Origin: Acidobacteriota bacterium
Lineage (GTDB): Bacteria > Acidobacteriota > Thermoanaerobaculia > Multivoradales > J023
Direction: 5' to 3'
NCBI GenBank assembly: GCA_029263315.1
Contig: JAJCXR010000064.1
Location: forward strand, 62,001 to 126,000
Length of the DNA: 64,000 nucleotides
The translations under genes were made by a program, and so were the position numbers. The stretch's first letter is position 1. Each line of letters begins with the position of its first letter. The notes beneath the pieces are model-generated. The model worked only from the letters and a program-made list of their open reading frames with translations, made no database searches and was not told the DNA's origin. Below, one piece after another: positions 54,566-63,149 of this stretch.

Positions 54566-54630
54566 TCTCAGATTTGATTTTAGAGTGGAACTCTTGGGGC
54601 GCATTTTCGAAATCGTTATACACTCCTCCA

Positions 54631-55485
54631 ATGCCTTCCTACCGCTTCTGCCGCCCGGACGACATCCCCTACCTGGTGCGGGCGATCAACGAATGCTACG
54701 TGCCCAACTTCGCCGGTGAGCCGGAGATGACGGTGGAGGCGTTTCGCCAGGAGATGAAGGATATTGATCTCTGGCCCAGCAACTCGATGGTGGCCTCGAC
54801 GGGCAAGGGGCCGATCGCGGTGATGATCGGCACCAAGCGGGCCCATGAGGTGTTGATTCTGCGTCTGGGGGTGCTGCCGGAGCATCGACGGGAGGGTCAT
54901 GGCAGCCACATGTTGACGTCCCTGAGTCAGAAGCTGGCGGTGTTGGGGCCGGAACGGTTGGTGGTCGAGGCGCCCCGTCGCCTGGAGCTTGACTCTTTTT
55001 TGCGGGCTGCCAACTACAGGTTCGAGACGACGTTGCTGGACTATCATCGGCCGGCCGGTGAGGTGGAACCGGTGCCGGACGGTTGGACGCTGCCGATCAG
55101 TGTCGACGAGTTGGTGGCGGAGGGGCTGTTGCAGCGTCGCGACGGCCGCGCCTGGTGTCGATCCCATGAGACGTTGTTGGCGCGCAAGGACGAGTTGCAG
55201 GGCCTCGCCATCGCCTCGCCGGAGCGGCTGGAGGCGTTTTTGATCTTCGACCCTTCGCCGACGGCTCGCGGCGGGCTTGCGGTTTTGGCCCTCGAGTGTG
55301 TCGACCGGGCGCGGCAGGAGGTGTTTCTGGGGGTGCTGCTGCGGGCCCTGGCGACCCGTAGCGGTGGCGCCTTGGAGTTACCGCGGCTCAGCGACGACGA
55401 AGTGCCGAGGTCGGTGCTGGAAGCGGCGGGTTTTCTCGAGGGCGAATCCTATGATCGCTACGGCGCCACGGCGACCCCGGCGTGA
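54631..55485 (+). CDS. GNAT-family N-acetyltransferase-like protein
   Basis: The 284-aa product has an N-terminal GNAT fold: YRFCRPDDIPYLVRAINECY, VLILRLGVLPEHRREGHGSHMLTSL (the acetyl-CoA loop, R/G-x-x-G-x-A-like EHRREGHGS) and ERLVVEAPRRLELDSFLRAANY. The C-terminal half looks like a second, degenerate GNAT module. Substrate is unknown. G+C content returns to the level of the main part of the window here. It lies 36 bases upstream of the Mrp-type ATPase and may be co-transcribed with it. Confidence 0.75.
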   Translation: MPSYRFCRPDDIPYLVRAINECYVPNFAGEPEMTVEAFRQEMKDIDLWPSNSMVASTGKGPIAVMIGTKRAHEVLILRLGVLPEHRREGHGSHMLTSLSQKLAVLGPERLVVEAPRRLELDSFLRAANYRFETTLLDYHRPAGEVEPVPDGWTLPISVDELVAEGLLQRRDGRAWCRSHETLLARKDELQGLAIASPERLEAFLIFDPSPTARGGLAVLALECVDRARQEVFLGVLLRALATRSGGALELPRLSDDEVPRSVLEAAGFLEGESYDRYGATATPA

Positions 55486-55521
55486 TCCGCGATAGGCTCA
55501 GCGCCCAATGAGCGCTTTTCC

Positions 55522-56358
55522 ATGAAGACATACCACGACATCCAAGGCGATGGCGGCTCCGACGTCATCGGCCAAGTGAAAGCCCGCCAACAAGCCATCG
55601 ATACGGCATTGGCCGGGGTGCGCCACGTGTTGGCCGTCGGCTCGGGCAAGGGCGGGGTGGGCAAGAGCACAGTAACCAGTGGGCTGGCGCGATCGTTTCA
55701 ACGGCGTGGCTGGCGGGTGGCGGTGCTGGACGGTGATCTCAACGGACCGTGCCAGGCACGGCTCTTGGGGGTTGAAGGACAGCCCTGGGTACCCGGAGAG
55801 GGTGGGCTCTCGATGCCGCGCAGCGCTGAAGGAATCGGAGTCGTCTCCTTCGGCAGCCTGCTGCCGGAAGCGCAACCCCTCGACTTCGACAGTGTTTCGA
55901 AAGGGGAAGAGCATACCTGGCGGGCGACCCGTGAATTCGCCATGTTGGCGCAGCTTCTGGGCAGCATGCGCTGGGGCGAGCTCGACCTGTTGCTTTTCGA
56001 TTTACCACCGGGCAGCGAGCGCACCGTCCAGTTTGCGGATTTTTTGGGGGCCCGGGCTTCGTTTGTCTTGGTGACCATCCCATCGGATCTGTCCCGGGGC
56101 GTCGTCGCCCGCTCCATCTCGGCTCTGCGGGCCAGCGGCGGGCGCCTTCTGGGTTACGTCGAGAACATGGCAGGTTATTATTGCCATGGTTGTGGCCAAG
56201 TGAAACCGCTGTTCCCCTCCGCCGGCCCGCCCCTCAAAACCGACAAGCTGGGTGAGATTCCCTTCGACCCGGAATGGGCCAGCACCGACGATGGCGTCTC
56301 ACCTGGTCTCGAAGCGACCGCCCAACAAATCCACGATCTCCTGGAGGCTTCGTCATGA
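55522..56358 (+). CDS. Mrp/NBP35-type P-loop ATPase
   Basis: The 278-aa protein has the deviant Walker A of the Mrp/MinD class (SGKGGVGKSTVT), DGDLNGPCQARLL, and LLFDLPPGSERTVQF, and a late CHGC motif like the Fe-S-binding CxxC of Mrp/NBP35 scaffolds. Family proteins carry or transfer Fe-S clusters. The leader before the P-loop is short and lacks the usual Mrp N-terminal DUF59 domain. Its stop overlaps the next ATG (ATGA), tying it to a PCP_red protein. It may serve the maturation of a metal centre such as the nearby Fe-S complex; this is inference. Confidence 0.86.
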   Translation: MKTYHDIQGDGGSDVIGQVKARQQAIDTALAGVRHVLAVGSGKGGVGKSTVTSGLARSFQRRGWRVAVLDGDLNGPCQARLLGVEGQPWVPGEGGLSMPRSAEGIGVVSFGSLLPEAQPLDFDSVSKGEEHTWRATREFAMLAQLLGSMRWGELDLLLFDLPPGSERTVQFADFLGARASFVLVTIPSDLSRGVVARSISALRASGGRLLGYVENMAGYYCHGCGQVKPLFPSAGPPLKTDKLGEIPFDPEWASTDDGVSPGLEATAQQIHDLLEASS

Positions 56359-56783
56359 AATTTCTCTGTATCAGCTGCGATGAGGCGATGAAGATGCAGC
56401 GGGCCGCTCCCCCCGACGGCGGCGGTTCCATCTCGGCCGTCTTTGCTTGCCCGTCCTGTGATCATCGCATCGCCATGCTGACCAACGCGGCGGAAACGCA
56501 GTTGGTGCAGTCATTGGGGGTGAAGATCGGCCCTGGGGAAGTGGCGGCCGGAGCGCCGTCAGAAGCTTCGGGGTGTCCGTTCTCAGGCATGTTGAGTGAG
56601 ATGGAAGCGACACCCAGCGATGGCGTCCAGTGGACGGCCACGGCCCTCGAACGTCTTGACAACATCCCCGAATTCGTGCGGCCGATGGCCAAGCAGGGTA
56701 TCGAGCACTATGCCAAGACCAACGGCCACCTGACCATTGACGATGAGGTCATGGAGGAAGCCCGCGGCCGTTTTGGTATGTGA
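56355..56783 (+). CDS. Small PCP_red-domain protein with Cys pairs
   Basis: The 142-aa protein starts with a zinc-ribbon-like part (FLCISCDEAMKM and FACPSCDHRI, two CxxC) and ends with a PCP_red module (WTATALERLDNIPEFVRPMAKQGIEHYAKTNG...DEVMEEARGRF), the same domain type repeated three times in the UspA fusion 6 kb upstream. In the middle is a lone SGCPFSGM motif. Its coupling to the Mrp-type ATPase suggests a metal-centre or tetrapyrrole-related role, but none is established for stand-alone PCP_red proteins. Confidence 0.82.
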   Translation: MKFLCISCDEAMKMQRAAPPDGGGSISAVFACPSCDHRIAMLTNAAETQLVQSLGVKIGPGEVAAGAPSEASGCPFSGMLSEMEATPSDGVQWTATALERLDNIPEFVRPMAKQGIEHYAKTNGHLTIDDEVMEEARGRFGM

Positions 56784-56986
56784 TTTTGCCTTTGATTCGG
56801 CGCTCGCTGAAGATTTGGACGGACTGAGGCGTAACCTTTCCGCGTCTACATCATGATCTCGTTTGGGTCGTCACTGAACAAAAGTCGGCCCGAGGTGATC
56901 GATATGAGTAGTGGATAACGCCTTTTAAGTTAGGGGCAGCCAGAATCTCTCTGGTCATCCCGTCTATCCGAATCAGGGAGCATACT

Positions 56987-58372
56987 ATGTCGAGAGCTTT
57001 GGGCCGAGTACTCCAGTCGAAGGACTGGGGCATCGCAGTGATCATCGTTTTGGCAGCCGCCACCATCATCATTTCAGTCGCTGACATCACCGCCGAGCCA
57101 GGACAAGGGGCCCTGTTGGCTGTCTCTCCCCAGGAGGACAACCTGCTGCAGATCACCTATCCACGGGGGCGGGCCTTGCCTCTTTTTCCGCTGGGTTTTC
57201 CGGCTGCGGCAGCGGCCGTTGACGTCAATACCCAGGATGCCACCACCGATGTGGCCTTTCTAGGCCGCGGCATGTCGGGCTCGACGATCCATCGGGCGGA
57301 CCTACAGAGCTTCGTCGTCTCGTTGGTGGGCGACACCGGTTTGGGGTCCACTTCGGTGCATGGGATGGATTACATGTCCCTGGATGCCACCACCGACGCC
57401 TATTCGTTTCCCGCTACCGATTCTGCCGGTCAACCGCAGGCCGGTATTCTCTACGCCGCCCTCAATCTGCAGGGGGATGCCGCCAGCGGCGGCGACTACT
57501 TGGCGATCATCGACCGCGTCAGCGGCGCGGCGACCGCCGTCGGTCCCTTTGGCCTCGACGGAGTGGAGGCTCTGGCTTTTGCTGCGGACGGTACGCTGTG
57601 GGCCGGTGTCGGCGCCCACAGTGCCTCCACCCCGGGCCTCTACACGGTGGACACTGAGCACGGCTGGGCGACGTTTTATGCCACCCTGGACAATGCCGGC
57701 TCGAACGGTCCGCCGGGATCCCCGTCCGGTGGTTTGACGGCTCTGACCTTCGGTTGTGATGGAACCCTGTGGGGCGGTTCTGGAGAAGCCGTGCGCCAGG
57801 CGAGCCTGGGCGATGATCCCGCGTCGGGGATCATCGGTTCGGGGGTCGGAGGGTTGAATGAAGGGATCGGCCGCGGCAACAACCTGTCCGCTGGGCGGCA
57901 GCGGGATGATCCTCGGGACCTCGGCGACCCGGAGGCCAACGATGGCGGCCGTTTGCTGTCCATCGACGCCGGCACGGGTTACTTCAACTACGCTCCCAGA
58001 CAGACGGTGCGTCGTGGCGGTCTCGGTGGGCTGGCCTTCGATCGACCCTGTTTGACGCTTTTTGCGCCGGTCCCCGGTTTGGCCGACTCGGTCAATGAGT
58101 TGCTCAGCGTCGGCGGCTCTCCGGGTGGCCCGCAGCAAATCTTTGTTGGCTTTTCGGCCGGAGCTAGCGGCGTGTTTGTACCCGGTTGCGGCAACCTGAC
58201 GCTCGACATTCAGGACGCTTCCCTCCGCGGTAGGGCCGTGGCCGATGGCTCGGGCGAGGCTACTTTTGACATGTTCTTGCCCCGCGGCTTCGGCGGTCGC
58301 AAGCTGTTCTTCCAGGTCGTCGATCGCGATACCTGTGAGCTCAGCAATCTGGGGGCTCTTACGCTGCCTTGA
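56987..58372 (+). CDS. Exported beta-rich protein of unknown function
   Basis: The 461-aa product has an N-terminal membrane helix or signal (GIAVIIVLAAATIIISVA) and then a Gly/Asp-rich, strand-rich region with propeller-like phrases (VEALAFAADGTLWAGVG, LTALTFGCDGTLWGGSG, LYAALNLQGD). The C-terminus has two Cys (PGCGNLTLDIQ, DRDTCELSNLG). Its stop overlaps the TTG of the membrane gene downstream, so they are co-translated. It may be a surface protein handled by that membrane protein. Confidence 0.7.
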   Translation: MSRALGRVLQSKDWGIAVIIVLAAATIIISVADITAEPGQGALLAVSPQEDNLLQITYPRGRALPLFPLGFPAAAAAVDVNTQDATTDVAFLGRGMSGSTIHRADLQSFVVSLVGDTGLGSTSVHGMDYMSLDATTDAYSFPATDSAGQPQAGILYAALNLQGDAASGGDYLAIIDRVSGAATAVGPFGLDGVEALAFAADGTLWAGVGAHSASTPGLYTVDTEHGWATFYATLDNAGSNGPPGSPSGGLTALTFGCDGTLWGGSGEAVRQASLGDDPASGIIGSGVGGLNEGIGRGNNLSAGRQRDDPRDLGDPEANDGGRLLSIDAGTGYFNYAPRQTVRRGGLGGLAFDRPCLTLFAPVPGLADSVNELLSVGGSPGGPQQIFVGFSAGASGVFVPGCGNLTLDIQDASLRGRAVADGSGEATFDMFLPRGFGGRKLFFQVVDRDTCELSNLGALTLP

Positions 58373-60228
58373 GCCGATCTCCTCGGCAGCCGTTGCTGGG
58401 GCTGGTATCGCTACTGGTGGCGGTACCAGCCTTTGCCGTGATCTGGCATCGTGAAGGCGGAGACATCCTCTTTGTCCTCTACCGCCAGCCAAAACTGGCC
58501 GCGGTGGCGATGCTGGGTTGGCTCTTCCTCGCCTCCTTTTTTTGGTACTTCGTATGGCTCCGTCGTCCCTTGGGCGGGGCGGGGCCACCCCTCGATCTGT
58601 CCGATGTACGTCGGCTGGCGACCAGGCCCGCCGCCCTTTGGCTGCTAGCCTTCGTGGGGTATATGGCGTTGACGGGGTGGTGGGTCCGGGTGGGAGCCAA
58701 CTATCGTTATGAGCTCCGGCAGTGGGTCTTGCTACTGCTGCTCGTCGCCTGTCTCAGCCTGTGGCTCGATCGCCATCGGCCGGCCCGGCGGGCCGTCCGG
58801 CTGAGCCTGCTGCTCAGCCTGGCCTTGGTCAGCCTGGTCGGACTGGTGCAACTGGTGGCTCCGTTGCCTTGGTTGAGCCCGATCAATCCTCAGATCGGGG
58901 CCGTCAACCCGTCGTTCATGGGCTACAAGAACCCGATGGCCCTGGCCCTCTTGGGTCAGATCTTCCTGGTGGTGCGGCAAGCTCAGACGGGGCCCCGACG
59001 TCCTTTTTGGGTGGCTGTGTTGATCATGGAGCTGGTCTATCTGGCGACGTTGGGGAGTCGTACCAGCTACTTTGCATTGACCGTCGCGACCGCCTACTGG
59101 CTAGCCCTTCTATGTTGGCAGACGCTACGGGGGAGACGCCGCGTCGGGGCTGTCTCGCTAGCTTGGGCGATGGCGGCGATCGGCGCCTTCGTCGTGGTGC
59201 TGGCCTGGCACCCGGTGGCACGGCAGAAGGCAACCTCGGTGCTGTCCTATGTCGCGGCGCCAAGCCGCTACTTGGAGAGCGATCGTGGGATCTACCTACG
59301 AAATACGCTCAACATGGTGGCCCACCATCCGTGGGGTGTAGGGCTCGGGGATTGGCAAACCCACTATCCGATCTACCGTCTGCATGGGCGCGATGTGGCG
59401 TTCGACGAGCGCTTCCAAGTGCGTCGGGCCCACTCGGACCCGGTGCAGTTCTTGGGGGAAGGCGGCTGGCCTGGGGCTCTGCTTTGGGTAGGTTTCGCCG
59501 TCTCGCTGCTGCTGGCGGCCCATCGTGCAGCACGCCGTGGAGGTCCCGGTGAGGCCTGCTTTGCGGCCCAATGGTTGGCGTTGTTCGTCGCCATGGGTAG
59601 TGACTACTTGCTAGAATTGCCCTACAACAAGTTTCAGTTCTTTGTGCTGCTGGCCCTATTTTGGGGCCAGGGAAAGACGCCTTCATCGCCGCTGCCACCG
59701 CTGCCGTCGCTGCCGCCGTCGACCTCACGGCTCGACCCAGCCGCTTCATCGGCGTCCCAGGGCGGGGCCCGTTGGCTCCGGGGGGGCCTGCTGGTGGCCA
59801 TGGTCCTGGCCATGGTGTTCAGCCTTCACCACTATAGCCAGTTACTACGCCGTACTTTTGGCGCCGCCGCCATCGGCCAAGCCTATGGACGCTGGGCGGC
59901 GGGCGATGCCAGCGCCTGGCCGGAGGTGTTGGGTCAGCTGAAGCGCCATGGGCGCGCCGTGGTCCTCGGGGCCGGTGAAACCAAGACGTTGCATAAGGAC
60001 TACCTGCAGCTGGCCCACCTGGCGCAGCTGACGGACCGGCCACAGGCGATGACCTATGCCCGGTTGTCGTTGCAGCACCATCCGTACTATGCACCGGCCT
60101 TTCGCCTGATGGCGGATCTGGTTGTAGATCCCCAAGAGGCTAGCCGGTGGCAGCAGGGTCATGACTTTCTCATGTTGCGAGCGACGGTGGGTTGGCGCGG
60201 GGAGTATCCGCCGCTAGTCCCCGAATAG
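58369..60228 (+). CDS. O-antigen ligase-like polytopic membrane protein
   Basis: The 619-aa protein has about twelve membrane helices and a large periplasmic loop typical of the Wzy/WaaL family: SRTSYFALTVATAY in the middle, then NTLNMVAHHPWGVGLGDWQTHYP, and RRAHSDPVQFLGEGGWPGALLWVG, which matches the H-x-x-x-x-x-x-x-x-E-x-G-x-x-G pattern of O-antigen ligases. The C-terminal 150 residues form a soluble tail with TPR-like helices. It probably polymerises or ligates a surface polysaccharide. The start is a TTG with a TTGA overlap to the preceding gene. Confidence 0.8.
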   Translation: MSRSPRQPLLGLVSLLVAVPAFAVIWHREGGDILFVLYRQPKLAAVAMLGWLFLASFFWYFVWLRRPLGGAGPPLDLSDVRRLATRPAALWLLAFVGYMALTGWWVRVGANYRYELRQWVLLLLLVACLSLWLDRHRPARRAVRLSLLLSLALVSLVGLVQLVAPLPWLSPINPQIGAVNPSFMGYKNPMALALLGQIFLVVRQAQTGPRRPFWVAVLIMELVYLATLGSRTSYFALTVATAYWLALLCWQTLRGRRRVGAVSLAWAMAAIGAFVVVLAWHPVARQKATSVLSYVAAPSRYLESDRGIYLRNTLNMVAHHPWGVGLGDWQTHYPIYRLHGRDVAFDERFQVRRAHSDPVQFLGEGGWPGALLWVGFAVSLLLAAHRAARRGGPGEACFAAQWLALFVAMGSDYLLELPYNKFQFFVLLALFWGQGKTPSSPLPPLPSLPPSTSRLDPAASSASQGGARWLRGGLLVAMVLAMVFSLHHYSQLLRRTFGAAAIGQAYGRWAAGDASAWPEVLGQLKRHGRAVVLGAGETKTLHKDYLQLAHLAQLTDRPQAMTYARLSLQHHPYYAPAFRLMADLVVDPQEASRWQQGHDFLMLRATVGWRGEYPPLVPE

Positions 60229-60316
60229 CTTTGTTCTGTGGCTATCGACCCGCCTCACCATCTTCCCGATCTGGGGCCCTCGAGACGGCGAGTCAGCCGC
60301 CATAGGCGAGGCCTAG

Positions 60317-60360
60317 GAGCCACTCCTGAGCCACTCCTGAGCCACTCCTGAGCCAACTGC
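60317..60360. repeat. 11-bp tandem repeat (GAGCCACTCCT), three perfect copies and one decayed
   Basis: Units start at 60317, 60328 and 60339; a degenerate fourth (GAGCCAACTGC) starts at 60350, with a more distant copy after it. The 11-base period equals about one helical turn, so equal sites would lie on one face of DNA. It sits about 40 bases upstream of the promoter-like sequence. Confidence 0.85.
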
Positions 60361-60396
60361 TGAGCTACCCTGTGGGGTGGTTCGTAGGCGGGGCTC

Positions 60397-60426
60397 TTGC
60401 CACTTTTCCTGAGCCAATGGTATTCT
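60397..60426 (+). promoter_or_regulatory. Sigma-70-like promoter of the copper-protein gene
   Basis: TTGCCA at 60397-60402 and TATTCT at 60421-60426 have an 18-base spacer, the same -10 and spacing as the promoter of the act operon. The leader to the ATG at 60535 would be about 100 bases. Confidence 0.4.
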
Positions 60427-60534
60427 CTGCGCCTAGTCATGGAAACTCACTGGGAGAAGACCGACAACGCATTGGGCGTTTTACTCTCTCTTGGATCAGA
60501 CCTTCGTCAATCACGCAATAGGGGGACGAATTTC

Positions 60535-61236
60535 ATGCGTCGTGCATTCGTTTTGGTATTTTTGTGTACTCTCGTCTTGGCATCGGCGGCAGTCGCCGGC
60601 TCCATCACCGGCAAGATCGTCTACGACGACAAGGTTCCGACCTTACGGCCTCTCGATATGAACGCCGATCCGTCTTGCGCCAAGAAGCATGACGGGCGGG
60701 TCACCAATCCGATGCTGACCTTGGGGCCCAACATGGAGATGGCGAACATCTTCGTCCAGGTCAAGAATCCTCCCGCCGGCAATCACACCGCCCCCAAGGA
60801 GGCGGTGGAGATCGATCAGAACGGTTGTCTCTATCACCCCAGGGTCATCGGTGCGATGGTGGGTCAGCCGGTCAACTTCAAGAACTCCGACGGCATCCTG
60901 CACAATGTGCACGGTTTGCCCAAGGAGAATCGCGAGTTCAACATCGGCATGCCGCCGACCTTGAAAGAAAAAGAGCAGGTCTTCAACAAACCAGAGCCCG
61001 TCTTCCCGGTGAAATGTGATGTGCATCCTTGGATGCAAGCCTATGTCGCCGTGATGACCCACCCCTATTTCGATGTGACCGGGGAGGATGGCACCTTCTC
61101 CATCGAGGGCCTTGCCGCCGGCACGTACGAAGTCGAAGCCTGGCACGAGCGCCTCGGCACCCAAACGATGAGCGTCACCGTGACCGACGGTGCCGCGACC
61201 GCCGATTTTGCCTTCAAGGTGCCAAAAAAGAAATGA
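60535..61236 (+). CDS. Exported cupredoxin-like protein (methylamine-utilisation-type plastocyanin domain)
   Basis: The 233-aa protein has a signal peptide (MRRAFVLVFLCTLVLASAAVAG), a domain with the type-1 copper pattern (SDGILHNVHG, then KCDVHPWMQAYVAVM giving Cys, His and Met) and a C-terminal beta sandwich of the carboxypeptidase-regulatory type (GTYEVEAWHERLGTQTMSV). It should be a periplasmic copper electron carrier or assembly factor. It lies directly before cytochrome oxidase genes, separated by a terminator, where subunit II is often found. A longer in-frame start at 60397 falls in the promoter region. Confidence 0.82.
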   Translation: MRRAFVLVFLCTLVLASAAVAGSITGKIVYDDKVPTLRPLDMNADPSCAKKHDGRVTNPMLTLGPNMEMANIFVQVKNPPAGNHTAPKEAVEIDQNGCLYHPRVIGAMVGQPVNFKNSDGILHNVHGLPKENREFNIGMPPTLKEKEQVFNKPEPVFPVKCDVHPWMQAYVAVMTHPYFDVTGEDGTFSIEGLAAGTYEVEAWHERLGTQTMSVTVTDGAATADFAFKVPKKK

Positions 61237-61244
61237 CCCCAATG

Positions 61245-61270
61245 ACGCCGCCGAGCTAGCTCGGCGGCGT
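61245..61270 (+). terminator. Strong palindromic terminator before ctaD
   Basis: A perfect 26-base palindrome (11-bp G+C-rich stem, CTAG loop) begins nine bases after the copper-protein stop and is followed by only TTCC, so it may act as an intrinsic terminator, an attenuator or an RNA-processing site. Confidence 0.6.
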
Positions 61271-61373
61271 TTCCATGTCAGGCTGATCAACCATCTGTCG
61301 TCGGCGCACACCGGCGACCAGACGGTCCGCTTCGGAGCTGCGCCTTCCAACCGCCACGGGGAATCGACGGACT

Positions 61374-63128
61374 ATGAGTGACACAGGGCACGACCACCAC
61401 GAAGAGCTGGGTTTTTGGCGGAAGTACGTTTTCTCGGTAGACCACAAGGTCATCGGAATCCAGTACTCCGTCACCGGTTTATTGTTTTTGTTGTTCGGCT
61501 TCAGCCTCATGATGCTGATGCGTTGGCAACTCGCCTACCCCGGACAGCCGCTGCCGATTCTGGGCGGGTTGTTCGGTCCGACGCGGATGCCCGGCGGCAT
61601 CATGACCCCAGACTTCTACAACCAGCTGGGCGCCATGCACGGCACCATCATGGTGTTCTTGGGGGTCGTTCCCCTGGCCGTGGGTGGTTTTGGCAACTTT
61701 GTTGTGCCACTGCAGATCGGCGCACCGGATATGGCCTTTCCGCGCATGAACATGATGAGCTATTGGCTCTACTTCGTGGGTGGTGTGGTCATGTTCGGCA
61801 GCTTCTTCCTGCCGGAAGGCCCGGCCCAATCCGGCTGGACCTCCTACCCGCCCCTCTCCAACCTGGCCTCCGAGGGCCAGACCTGGTGGCTGGTGGGCAT
61901 GCTCTTCCTGATCTTTTCGTCACTTTTGGGTGCGGTGAACTTCATCACCACCATCATCCAGCTGCGGGCCGACGGCCTGACGTTCTTCAGGATGCCCTTT
62001 TTCGTCTGGGCCCAGTTCGTCACCTCGTTCCTGTTGTTGCTGGCCTTTCCTCCGTTGCAGGCGGCCGGCACCTTTCAGCTCATGGATCGCTTGGCCGGGA
62101 CCAGCTTCTTCATGCCCGAGGGCTTGGTGGTCAGCGGTCAAGTGCAGGAGCTGGCAGGCGGTGGTAGCCCCATACTCTGGCAGCACCTGTTTTGGTTCTT
62201 GGCGCACCCCGAGGTCTACGTCCTGGTGCTACCGGCCATGGGCATCGTCGCCGAGGTGATCGCCAACAATACCCGCAAGCCGCTCTGGGGCTATAAGTCG
62301 ATGGTCTACGCCACGGTCTTCCTGGGTTTCATGTCCTTCATCGTCTGGGCCCACCACATGTACCTCACCGGCATGGGTACGGCGATGTCGTCCTTCTTCC
62401 AAACCACCACGATGATCATTTCGATCCCCTCGGTGGTTATCCTGACGGCGTTGATCCTCTCCCTCTGGGGGGGCTCGATCCGCTTCACCACACCGATGCT
62501 CTTCGCCTTGGCCTTCCTGCCGATGTTCGGCATCGGAGGTCTGACGGGGCTGCCCCTCGGCCTGTCGGCGCCGGATATCCATCTGCACGATACCTACTAC
62601 GTGATCGGGCATTTCCACTACGTGGTGGCACCGGGCACGATCTTCGCTCTCTTTGCGGGGATCTATTATTGGTATCCCAAGGCTACGGGACGGCAGATGA
62701 GCAGCTTCCTCGGTAAGCTGCACTTCTGGCCGAGCTTCATCTTCATCAATGGCATTTTTGCGCCGATGTTGATCCAGGGCATGGCGGGCATGCAGCGTCG
62801 GCTCTACGATGGCGGCATGATCTATGGTCATTCCCAGGACGTATTGCACTGGCACAAGGTGATTTCGTTTTGCGCCTGGGGTCTATTTTTGGCGCAGATC
62901 CCCTTCATCATCAACTTCTTCGGCAGCCTGCGAAAGCCGAAGGAGGCCGGCAATAATCCGTGGCAGGCCACGACCCTCGAGTGGGCGGCTCCGTCACCGC
63001 CGCCCCATGGCAACTTCGCCACCGAGCCCGTGGTCTACCGTGATCCCTACGAGTACAGCCACCCCGATCATGGGGAAGACTACCTACCCCAATTTCAACC
63101 CGATGCGGTCGCCGCAAAGTCGGCCTGA
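61374..63128 (+). CDS. ctaD: Cytochrome c oxidase subunit I (aa3-type)
   Basis: This is the 584-aa haem-copper catalytic subunit with twelve or more membrane helices. Ligand motifs are readable: MHGTIMVF (haem a His), LAHPEVYVLVLPAMG (CuB His and cross-linked Tyr with the Glu of A1-type enzymes), WAHHMYL (CuB His pair) and IGHFHYVV (haem a3 and a His). It reduces O2 and pumps protons. Subunits III and IV follow at once. Subunit II, with the CuA site, is not upstream as is usual. Confidence 0.97.
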   Translation: MSDTGHDHHEELGFWRKYVFSVDHKVIGIQYSVTGLLFLLFGFSLMMLMRWQLAYPGQPLPILGGLFGPTRMPGGIMTPDFYNQLGAMHGTIMVFLGVVPLAVGGFGNFVVPLQIGAPDMAFPRMNMMSYWLYFVGGVVMFGSFFLPEGPAQSGWTSYPPLSNLASEGQTWWLVGMLFLIFSSLLGAVNFITTIIQLRADGLTFFRMPFFVWAQFVTSFLLLLAFPPLQAAGTFQLMDRLAGTSFFMPEGLVVSGQVQELAGGGSPILWQHLFWFLAHPEVYVLVLPAMGIVAEVIANNTRKPLWGYKSMVYATVFLGFMSFIVWAHHMYLTGMGTAMSSFFQTTTMIISIPSVVILTALILSLWGGSIRFTTPMLFALAFLPMFGIGGLTGLPLGLSAPDIHLHDTYYVIGHFHYVVAPGTIFALFAGIYYWYPKATGRQMSSFLGKLHFWPSFIFINGIFAPMLIQGMAGMQRRLYDGGMIYGHSQDVLHWHKVISFCAWGLFLAQIPFIINFFGSLRKPKEAGNNPWQATTLEWAAPSPPPHGNFATEPVVYRDPYEYSHPDHGEDYLPQFQPDAVAAKSA

Positions 63129-63149
63129 TCTCGAGAGAGGAGAGACGTC

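Larger units (their letters stand above)
60229..60534. other. Intergenic region with short tandem repeat and promoter
   Basis: About 300 bases with an 11-base tandem repeat at 60317-60360 and a sigma-70-like promoter at 60397-60426. No gene was recognised. Confidence 0.55.

Noticed and set aside
49907..54600. Prophage or insertion sequence as source of the atypical segment
   Set aside because: No transposase, integrase, phage structural gene, terminal inverted repeat or adjacent tRNA gene was found; only composition and gene novelty support transfer.
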